This document shows positions 7,928 through 14,484 of a stretch of DNA of 64,000 bases, piece after piece. Origin of the DNA: Chryseobacterium mucoviscidosis (lineage in GTDB: Bacteria > Bacteroidota > Bacteroidia > Flavobacteriales > Weeksellaceae); the NCBI RefSeq assembly GCF_002177115.1, contig NZ_MVAG01000128.1, positions 496,001-560,000 on the forward strand, read 5' to 3'. The stretch's first letter is position 1, and each line of letters begins with the position of its first letter. The notes under the pieces are model-generated. The model searched no databases. It was not told the DNA's origin and saw only the letters and a list, made by a program, of their open reading frames with translations. Position numbers and translations under genes: made by a program.

Positions 7928-9907
7928 TTATCTGTCAGTATAAATACCAGTAATTGCAGAATAATTTAAAATTTTAGCCAATTCTTTTGAAACCATCGTG
8001 AGCATCTGAATTTTCTTAAGCTGTTCAAAATATTTAGATTCATCGGATTCTGCATATTCTGCCAATTCTCCTTTTGCTCTTGATATCAGGAAATTAACAA
8101 ATCTGAATTTGTGAATCAGAATATCTCCTGCCACCTGCTCCGGAATTTTATCCCCGTAATTGGGCGAAAAAATATTTCTTGTGGTCCAGTCGTTCAGCTC
8201 GCTATAAATGTTCATGGAATTAACGGCTGCCTTGCTCAATTCTTCATCCATTAATCCGAAAAAGAAATTTCCTTTTCGGAGTTCCTCTTTCTCAATTCCT
8301 TCTTTTATATAGTCTACGATTCGTTTGTTCAGTTCCACTTGAAATTCGTAGTCGTCTTCTTCAAAATGGTGAAGAATTTCTTCAATCACCGTAATATCAT
8401 ATTGCTGCTGATCCGGCGCGGTTCTGTGAAGAACAACATCTCCGTAATTGAGCATATGATTGATAAGGTCATTTTCAAGTTTCGTCACATTAAAAAGTAC
8501 CGGATCAATATAATCTCTCGGATCATTTACTACTTCAAGCTTTGCAGGTTGTTGCGCTTCCGTTTTAATCTGCGCTTTATGCGTCTGATTTTGGGTGATC
8601 TGCTTCTGAACATCCAGCTCATTAAACAGACTCTGCTCAGAAAGTCCGAATTTTGTAGAAACCTGCTTCAGATACACTTCCCTTTTCAAAGCATTCTGAA
8701 CAAAGGAAACCGACTTCACAATGTCTCTGATGGCTTCAGCTTTCTTAATCGGATCATCTCCAATTTCCTTGAAAAGAATTTCAGCTTTAAAATCAATAAA
8801 ATCCATCGCTTCATTTTCGATGAATTTTTCCACATATTCCTGCGGATGTTTTCTGGCGAAAGAATCGGGATCGTGTCCGTCCGGAAACAGCATTACCCGA
8901 ATATTCATTCCTTCCGTCAAAAGCATATCAATACTTCTGAAACTGGCTTTGATTCCTGCATTATCCCCGTCAAAAAGAATGGTTACATTCTCCGTTAATC
9001 TTTTGATAAGCTTAATCTGCTCCGTCGTTAAAGAAGTTCCGGAACTTGCTACCACATTTTCGATTCCCGACATGTGAAGCGAAATAACGTCCATATAACC
9101 TTCCACCAAAAGACAGACATTCTTACGCGAAATTGCCTGCTTGCTTTGGTTTAAACCATAAAGAACATTGGATTTATGATAAATTTCCGTTTCCGGTGAG
9201 TTGAGATATTTGGCTGTCTTTACGTTATTTTTAAGAATTCTGGCTCCAAAACCCAAAACCCTTCCCGAAAAACTATGGATCGGAAAGATTACTCTTTCAC
9301 GAAAGCGGTCGATTCCGGCAGGAGAATTTTCAGGGAAAATTGAAAGACCCGATTTCTCCAGAATTTCTTTTGAATAGCCTTTTTCCAAAGCATACTCTGT
9401 AAAGGCGTTCTTTTTTTCAGGCGAATAGCCGAGCTGGAATTTTTTAATGATATCATCACGAAGTTCACGCTCTTTAAAATAAGAAAGACCGATTGATTTT
9501 CCCTCTTCCACTTCCCAAAGGAAATTCTGAAAAAAATCGTTCGCTACTTCATGGATTTTATACAGCAGATCTCTTTCCGACTGTGCATTTTTTGCTTCTT
9601 CGGAAAAATCCTTCTGATCTTCCTCAATTTCAATTCCGTATTTTTTTGCCGCGTGACGAAGTGCTTCAGGATATGTGAAATTTTCGATTTCCATTAAGAA
9701 AGAGATCGCTGTCCCTCCTTTTCCGGTGGAGAAATCTTTCCAGATCTGTTTGCTTGCCGAAACAACGAAACTCGGTGTTTTTTCGTCATGAAAAGGACTT
9801 AATCCTTTGAAATTAGACCCTGCTCTTTTGAGCTGCACATATTCTCCAACGATTTCTTCTACACGAATCGTGGAAAATATTTTATCTATGGTCTGTTTGG
9901 AAATCAT
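7928..9907 (-). CDS. dnaG: DNA primase, zinc-finger cysteines absent
   Basis: Makes RNA primers for replication with DnaB helicase. 659 aa. The N-terminal domain keeps the fold signature (SPFHDEKTPSF, His40) but the three Cys ligands of the usual CHC2 finger are replaced: Ser37, Asp58 and Thr61 sit where Cys is expected. The TOPRIM core is intact (LVEGYMD and LFDGDNAG). The last 200 residues fit the DnaB-binding domain. The ATG at 9907 matches the family start, and a promoter element ends 4 nt before it, so the mRNA may lack a leader. Confidence 0.96.
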   Translation of the reverse strand: MISKQTIDKIFSTIRVEEIVGEYVQLKRAGSNFKGLSPFHDEKTPSFVVSASKQIWKDFSTGKGGTAISFLMEIENFTYPEALRHAAKKYGIEIEEDQKDFSEEAKNAQSERDLLYKIHEVANDFFQNFLWEVEEGKSIGLSYFKERELRDDIIKKFQLGYSPEKKNAFTEYALEKGYSKEILEKSGLSIFPENSPAGIDRFRERVIFPIHSFSGRVLGFGARILKNNVKTAKYLNSPETEIYHKSNVLYGLNQSKQAISRKNVCLLVEGYMDVISLHMSGIENVVASSGTSLTTEQIKLIKRLTENVTILFDGDNAGIKASFRSIDMLLTEGMNIRVMLFPDGHDPDSFARKHPQEYVEKFIENEAMDFIDFKAEILFKEIGDDPIKKAEAIRDIVKSVSFVQNALKREVYLKQVSTKFGLSEQSLFNELDVQKQITQNQTHKAQIKTEAQQPAKLEVVNDPRDYIDPVLFNVTKLENDLINHMLNYGDVVLHRTAPDQQQYDITVIEEILHHFEEDDYEFQVELNKRIVDYIKEGIEKEELRKGNFFFGLMDEELSKAAVNSMNIYSELNDWTTRNIFSPNYGDKIPEQVAGDILIHKFRFVNFLISRAKGELAEYAESDESKYFEQLKKIQMLTMVSKELAKILNYSAITGIYTDR

Positions 9908-9911
9908 GCTG

Positions 9912-9919
9912 CAAAAATA
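9912..9919 (-). promoter_or_regulatory. TAnnTTTG promoter -7 element for dnaG
   Basis: TATTTTTG on the minus strand, ending 4 nt before the dnaG ATG. Transcription would begin at or next to the start codon. Confidence 0.6.
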
Positions 9920-10008
9920 TACAAAATTCTACTCTTGCTAAAATACAACACAAAGGAAGATTTTTAATAAACGAAGTAATTTATTGATTTAAAACAATTT
10001 AATTTATT

Positions 10009-10016
10009 TATTTTTG
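10009..10016 (+). promoter_or_regulatory. TAnnTTTG promoter -7 element for the GT51-like gene
   Basis: TATTTTTG, 28 nt before the ATG at 10045. Confidence 0.5.
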
Positions 10017-10044
10017 AATCAAACTATAACTATCTTCTTTATTT

Positions 10045-10668
10045 ATGAAATATTTCAGACGATTTTTTATTATAACTGTTACTATTTTCATTGTATTCCT
10101 TTTGTATCTAGAGTTTGGAGGAATGTTCATCTTAAAGACCAACGACAAAAGAACAATCACATTCAACATCAGAAGCAGCGAAAAAATTCCTAATAACTTT
10201 TCAAATTTTTATAATACCGTTTATCCGAATTCGTTATCCGCAAATTCATGGAGTTACATGTTTGATATATTAACTAATCCAGAAGTTCCTCGAAAAGAAT
10301 GCCCATGTAATCAAATGTCTTACAAGATTTTACCAACTTTAGAAATTAAGCATACAAAAAGAATAAATTATTTCATGAATCAGTTTATTGTAGCAAGATT
10401 TATTGAAAACAGATTCAGCCAGAAAGAATGTCTTCAATTTAATTTCGGCAGTTTTGATTTCTTAGAAAACAGAAAAGGATTATCTGAGGTTTCCCATTCT
10501 CTTTTTAAAAAGGATGCCGAAGATCTGAAACCCATGGAAATGGCTGAAATTTTAGCATTATACGAAGCTCCTCTAAAATACAACCGGTCTAGAAATCCTC
10601 AAAAAGCAAAGGAAAGGACAGAACATTTTTATCATGTTTATCTCAATAATTCTAAAATAAAGAGTTAA
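10045..10668 (+). CDS. GT51-like membrane protein lacking the catalytic Glu motif
   Basis: 207 aa, with one membrane helix at residues 6-23 followed by a periplasmic part. Residues 103-200 resemble the second half of a family-51 peptidoglycan transglycosylase: VARFIENRFSQKE matches the basic motif before the YLN region, then GLSEVSHSLFKKDAEDLKPM and LALYEAPLKYNRSRNPQKAKER match the FGK..LTLAEAALLAGL..AP..Y.P..NP..A..R block. The first motif (EDxxFxxHxG with the catalytic Glu) and the STITQQ motif are not seen; residues 30-100 are unlike them. It may be an inactive paralogue acting as a binding or regulatory protein. tsaE starts 36 nt downstream from its own promoter. Confidence 0.65.
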   Translation: MKYFRRFFIITVTIFIVFLLYLEFGGMFILKTNDKRTITFNIRSSEKIPNNFSNFYNTVYPNSLSANSWSYMFDILTNPEVPRKECPCNQMSYKILPTLEIKHTKRINYFMNQFIVARFIENRFSQKECLQFNFGSFDFLENRKGLSEVSHSLFKKDAEDLKPMEMAEILALYEAPLKYNRSRNPQKAKERTEHFYHVYLNNSKIKS

Positions 10669-10687
10669 ATTTTTTACCGTAATTAAT

Positions 10688-10695
10688 TATCTTTG
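10688..10695 (+). promoter_or_regulatory. TAnnTTTG promoter -7 element for tsaE
   Basis: TATCTTTG, 9 nt before the ATG at 10705. It overlaps an in-frame TTG at 10693, so that TTG is unlikely to be the start codon. Confidence 0.6.
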
Positions 10696-10704
10696 TTTAA
10701 AAAT

Positions 10705-11112
10705 ATGCAATTTACTATTCAACATATGGAAGACTGGCAGAATATTGCCGAAACCGTCATTTCAAAATTAGAGCATAACATTTTACTTTTAAAAGGAAAT
10801 CTGGGCGCCGGAAAAACAACTTTTACCCAGTTTCTACTTAAAAATCTGGGAAGTACAGATGAAGTAAACTCTCCTACCTATTCCATCGTTAACGAATACA
10901 ACACTCCGAAAGGAAAAGTTTATCATTTCGATTTATACCGCTTAAAAAACATTGAAGAAGTCTACGATATTGGCATTGAAGAATATCTTGATAACGCTTT
11001 TCTTTGCATTATTGAATGGCCGGAAGTGTACGAAGAAGATCTTTACGGTCTCAAATACCACGAAATGAGCATCATTAATACCGGAGAACACAGAGAAATT
11101 TCATTCGAGTAA
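10705..11112 (+). CDS. tsaE: tRNA t6A modification ATPase TsaE
   Basis: ATPase that drives the TsaB-TsaD-TsaC complex making N6-threonylcarbamoyladenosine at position 37 of ANN-decoding tRNAs. 135 aa. The P-loop GNLGAGKTTF lies near residue 30, then SPTYSIVNEY (switch region), HFDLYRL and IIEWPE, all typical of TsaE. I use the ATG at 10705 because the in-frame TTG twelve bases earlier overlaps a promoter element. An alanine dehydrogenase with its own promoter follows. Confidence 0.95.
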   Translation: MQFTIQHMEDWQNIAETVISKLEHNILLLKGNLGAGKTTFTQFLLKNLGSTDEVNSPTYSIVNEYNTPKGKVYHFDLYRLKNIEEVYDIGIEEYLDNAFLCIIEWPEVYEEDLYGLKYHEMSIINTGEHREISFE

Positions 11113-11120
11113 ATATTATG

Positions 11121-11128
11121 TATCTTTG
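11121..11128 (+). promoter_or_regulatory. TAnnTTTG promoter -7 element for the alanine dehydrogenase gene
   Basis: TATCTTTG, 54 nt before the ATG at 11183, leaving a leader of about 50 nt. Confidence 0.55.
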
Positions 11129-11182
11129 CTCCTGAATTTGAATGTAAAATAACGATCTGTAAGAACCTAATTATTTAAAAGG

Positions 11183-12376
11183 ATGAGTACTACAAACATT
11201 TTTACTCCTTTTACCGAAGAGGAACTGATGCCGAAAGAAGAAAAACTGGAGGTCATTAAAAAAGGAAAACAATTCAGCATAGGAATTCCTAAGGAAACTT
11301 CCCTGAATGAAAGAAGAGCTTGCATAACGCCCGATGCGGTGCAGGTTTTGGTAGAAAGTGGTCATGAAATAATCATAGAATCCGGAGCCGGACAAGGTTC
11401 GTTCTTTACAGATCTGCAATATTCTGAATCGGGAGCGAGAATTACAAACGATCCGAAAGAAGCTTTCGGGCAGGATTTAATTTTAAAAGTCAATCCGCCT
11501 ACCGACGAAGAAATCGATTATATGCGACCGAATACCTATCTTGTATCGGCACTTCAGATCAATTTGAGAGATAAAGACTATTTCTTAAAACTGGCAGAGA
11601 AAAAAGTAAATGCCATTGCATTCGAATTCATTGTAGACGAATACAAACAGTTAGCTTTAGTAAGACTGGTCGGCGAAATTGCAGGAACGGTTTCCATTCT
11701 TTATGCTTCCGAGCTTTTAGCTTTATCCAACGGCTTAATGTTGGGCGGAATTACAGGAGTAAGACCCGCTGAAGTGGTTATTTTGGGAGCAGGAATCGTT
11801 GGAGAATTTGCAACAAAAGCAGCCATCGGTTTAGGCGCAAGTGTAAGAGTTTTCGATAATTCCCTTTCAAAATTAAGACGACTTCATACTTTGGTTGACA
11901 GTAGAGTTCCGACTTCCATTATCGATCCGAAAGAGCTGAAAAAAGCGTTAAGAAGAGCCGATGTTGTGATCGGAGCCCTTCCAAGACTGAATATGACACC
12001 CATCGTTACCGAAGATATGGTAATGAAAATGAAAAAAGGAAGCGTTATTATCGATATTACCATCGACAACGGAAAAGTAATCGAGACTTCCGAACTTACC
12101 ACCATGGAAGATCCATACATTATTAAGCACGGCGTAATCCACTGCGGACTTCCAAACCTTACCTCAAGAATGCCGAGAACCACAACAAAAGCGATCTCCA
12201 ATTTCTTCCTTTCCTATATTTTAAATTACGATGAAGAAGGCGGTTTCGAAAATATGCTGGTTCGCAAAAACGAAATGAAACAGAGTCTTTATATGTACAA
12301 AGGCAGACACACGAAGAAAATCATCTGCGACCGTTTCGGACTTACTTATCACGATATCAATCTTTTAATTTTCTAA
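11183..12376 (+). CDS. ald: Alanine dehydrogenase (AlaDH/PNT family)
   Basis: Probably the NAD-dependent conversion of L-alanine to pyruvate and ammonia. 397 aa. The AlaDH/PNT N-terminal domain starts with IGIPKETSLNERRACITPD and carries LKVNPPT with the substrate-binding Lys. The nucleotide domain has GVRPAEVVILGAGIVGEFA. The C-terminus continues past the usual end (LYMYKGRHTKKIICDRF). Relatives in this family include transhydrogenase alpha and lysine-ketoglutarate enzymes, so the substrate is the less certain part. The next gene overlaps the stop by one base, so the two are translationally coupled. Confidence 0.85.
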   Translation: MSTTNIFTPFTEEELMPKEEKLEVIKKGKQFSIGIPKETSLNERRACITPDAVQVLVESGHEIIIESGAGQGSFFTDLQYSESGARITNDPKEAFGQDLILKVNPPTDEEIDYMRPNTYLVSALQINLRDKDYFLKLAEKKVNAIAFEFIVDEYKQLALVRLVGEIAGTVSILYASELLALSNGLMLGGITGVRPAEVVILGAGIVGEFATKAAIGLGASVRVFDNSLSKLRRLHTLVDSRVPTSIIDPKELKKALRRADVVIGALPRLNMTPIVTEDMVMKMKKGSVIIDITIDNGKVIETSELTTMEDPYIIKHGVIHCGLPNLTSRMPRTTTKAISNFFLSYILNYDEEGGFENMLVRKNEMKQSLYMYKGRHTKKIICDRFGLTYHDINLLIF

Positions 12377-12747
12377 TGAAAAAACTGAAATTCTATGCAA
12401 TCGGTCTTGTACCGGGATGTATTATTGTATTTTTTATCTTAAACAAAAAAGGCGCAAGCTGCAGCGGTTATCTTCCCAACAGCCGCGTGATTGCAGAAAC
12501 CTTGTCTAAAGATTTTAAATATTCTGAAACAGCAAAAACAGAAATGGCAACATTAAAAGTTGATGAAAAATTTCTGAAAGACAGTATCATCACCAAAGGA
12601 AAGATTGATTTCGACAGAAGCCACGCGCAAAAAAAGCCTTGTCCTGATTATCTCCTCACCTATCCCGAAGAAAAACCCACTTACGAAATTACTTTCGAAA
12701 AATGCGAGGAAAATGTAACGGTAAATTCTTTGAAGAAATTGAAATAA
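12376..12747 (+). CDS. Hypothetical membrane-anchored protein coupled to ald
   Basis: 123 aa with one hydrophobic segment at residues 5-22 (KFYAIGLVPGCIIVFFIL), then a charged domain with conserved-looking CSGYLPNSRVIAE and CPDYLLTYPE segments and four Cys residues in all. Its ATG overlaps the ald stop (TAATG), which makes co-translation likely. I do not recognise the family with confidence. The tight link suggests a shared role or expression with the dehydrogenase but the mechanism is unknown. Confidence 0.7.
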   Translation: MKKLKFYAIGLVPGCIIVFFILNKKGASCSGYLPNSRVIAETLSKDFKYSETAKTEMATLKVDEKFLKDSIITKGKIDFDRSHAQKKPCPDYLLTYPEEKPTYEITFEKCEENVTVNSLKKLK

Positions 12748-12844
12748 ATTATCAGTCCGCTTTGCGAAGCATTTATGCCTTTGCTCCCTTTGAAGTTAGA
12801 ATTATCTTTATTAAAACTTTGCGTTTAAATAAAAAATAAAGATG

Positions 12845-12862
12845 CTTCGACAAGCTCAGCAT
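12845..12862 (+). repeat. Interspersed 18-nt repeat, copy 1
   Basis: CTTCGACAAGCTCAGCAT occurs here and again, identically, at 19254-19271. The flanks also share fragments rich in CGCAAAG/CTTTGCG. The 184-nt gap (12748-12931) holds only such material and no gene. Confidence 0.7.
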
Positions 12863-12931
12863 GACATGTCGCAAATACCGAGTGTTTGGTTTAAAATAGA
12901 AAATAAAAAGAAGTAAATAAATTTTCAATCC

Positions 12932-13702
12932 ATGGAAGGCAATTACTACATGATTCATGATTATTGGATATTCATCGGAGTATTTGCGGTTTTCTTTTTT
13001 TTAACGGTAAGCATTTATTTATTCAGCCAAAATCAGAAATTTAAAGTAAAAAATGCCAAGCTTTCGACTGCCAATAAAATGATTCAGAAAAGACTGAATG
13101 AAGTACAGCTTGAACACATCGGAACAAAGCTAAATCCGCATTTATTTAAAAATATCCTGAATTCGGTGCAGTCTCACGCCTATCAGACGTATATGTCGCT
13201 CGATAAACTTGCGAATGTTTTAGACTATATTTTATACGAAAGTAACAATAAATTCGTAAGCCCGAAAGAAGAATTAAATTTTGCTTTAAGCTTAATCGAG
13301 ATCAACAAAATTAAAGTAAATCCTCTTTTTGATTTCAGAATTAAATCGAAAATCAATAAATCGGATGAAATTTACGAAGAGAAAGTTTTCGCCCCTCTTC
13401 TTTCGGTAGATTTGATTGAAAATGCCTTTAAACACACCGATTTCCTTGCTTCAGACTCTTTTATTTCCATTCAGCTTGAACTTGAAAAAAGAATTTTCAC
13501 GATGAAAGTAAGCAATAAAGCTTCTCTGAAAAATGTTCTCGAAAAAGAAAAAAGCGGCTTCGGAAGCCAGTCTCTGGATCAAAGGCTGAAAATGATCTAC
13601 AATAATTTTTACACGCTTCAGAAAAGTTCAAAAAACGGTATCTTCACGGCAGAATTAACAATCAATTTAGGAGATTTCTATGATAAAATGCGTTATTCTT
13701 GA
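12932..13702 (+). CDS. LytS-type sensor histidine kinase, single membrane helix
   Basis: 256 aa. One hydrophobic helix (residues 11-32) is followed by a short coiled stretch and a His_kinase domain of the LytS/YehU type. The phosphorylated His is His70 in KLNPHLFKNILNS, the N-box is LIENAFKHTD (Asn164) and a G-box reads GFGSQSLDQRL. There is no extracellular sensor of any size, so the signal is probably sensed in the membrane or passed from a partner. The response regulator gene overlaps its end by 23 bases, so the pair is co-expressed. A start at the second Met (12950) is also possible. Confidence 0.92.
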   Translation: MEGNYYMIHDYWIFIGVFAVFFFLTVSIYLFSQNQKFKVKNAKLSTANKMIQKRLNEVQLEHIGTKLNPHLFKNILNSVQSHAYQTYMSLDKLANVLDYILYESNNKFVSPKEELNFALSLIEINKIKVNPLFDFRIKSKINKSDEIYEEKVFAPLLSVDLIENAFKHTDFLASDSFISIQLELEKRIFTMKVSNKASLKNVLEKEKSGFGSQSLDQRLKMIYNNFYTLQKSSKNGIFTAELTINLGDFYDKMRYS

Positions 13703-14390
13703 TGATGAATTACTGGCAATCAGCTATTTAAAACTTCTATGCGAACAGATTGAAAATGTAGAAGTTGTAAAAGCATTTAATGATCCTAAAATTTTTCTGA
13801 ACGAAATTGAAAACATCGACTGCAACGTCTGCATTTTAGACATCGAAATGCCCGGAATAAACGGATTGCAGGTTGCAGAAGCCATTTCAGTCTCAAAAAA
13901 AATCATTTTTACCACCGCTTACAAAGAATATGCAGCCGAAGCTTTCGACCTGAATGTTGTGGATTATGTAAGAAAACCCATCAAAAAAGAAAGGTTAACC
14001 CAGGCGTTCGAAAAAACGCAAGAATTGCTCCGGAAAACCCATAAAAAAGATTTTATAGAGTGGAATACCAACATCGGCAAAACCGTAATATTTACAGACC
14101 AGATCGCCTACATCAAAACTTCGGAAATAGACAGTCGGGATAAGGAAATCCTTCTTAAAGACGGAACCAATATTGTTCTAAAAAACCTGAATTTCAAAAA
14201 CCTTCTGGAAATGCTTCCTGCAAAAGATTTTGCGCAGGTCAACAAAAAAGAAATCATCGCTTTATCTGCTGTAAAAGTATTCTCCACCAACGAAATTATT
14301 ACCACTGTTTCTCTGGGAAATAACCGCTTTTTAAAGCTTCAGATCGGAGAAACATACAGGAAATCTCTTTCCGATTTATTGGGACATTAG
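13680..14390 (+). CDS. LytTR-family response regulator
   Basis: 236 aa. The receiver domain has the acidic pair LDDE near residue 8, the phosphoacceptor Asp54 in LDIEMPGINGL, the Thr in IIFTTAY and the Lys in VRKPI. The C-terminal LytTR DNA-binding domain runs from about residue 125 to the end, with the typical DFAQVNKKEIIAL segment. It overlaps the kinase gene by 23 bases. Target genes are not evident; the antiporter downstream is one candidate. Confidence 0.95.
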   Translation: MIKCVILDDELLAISYLKLLCEQIENVEVVKAFNDPKIFLNEIENIDCNVCILDIEMPGINGLQVAEAISVSKKIIFTTAYKEYAAEAFDLNVVDYVRKPIKKERLTQAFEKTQELLRKTHKKDFIEWNTNIGKTVIFTDQIAYIKTSEIDSRDKEILLKDGTNIVLKNLNFKNLLEMLPAKDFAQVNKKEIIALSAVKVFSTNEIITTVSLGNNRFLKLQIGETYRKSLSDLLGH

Positions 14391-14484
14391 ATTTCACTGC
14401 AAAATTCTTTCTTTTCATTACATTTGATTAAAAATCATCTTTTTTTTCCGATTTTCTTAGCAATTTTGTCTAAAATTTGGAATC

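Noticed and set aside
8339..8998. 219-codon plus-strand frame inside dnaG
   Set aside because: It is the antisense of a well-supported gene and is composed mainly of Phe, Ile, Arg and His, as expected of a shadow frame.
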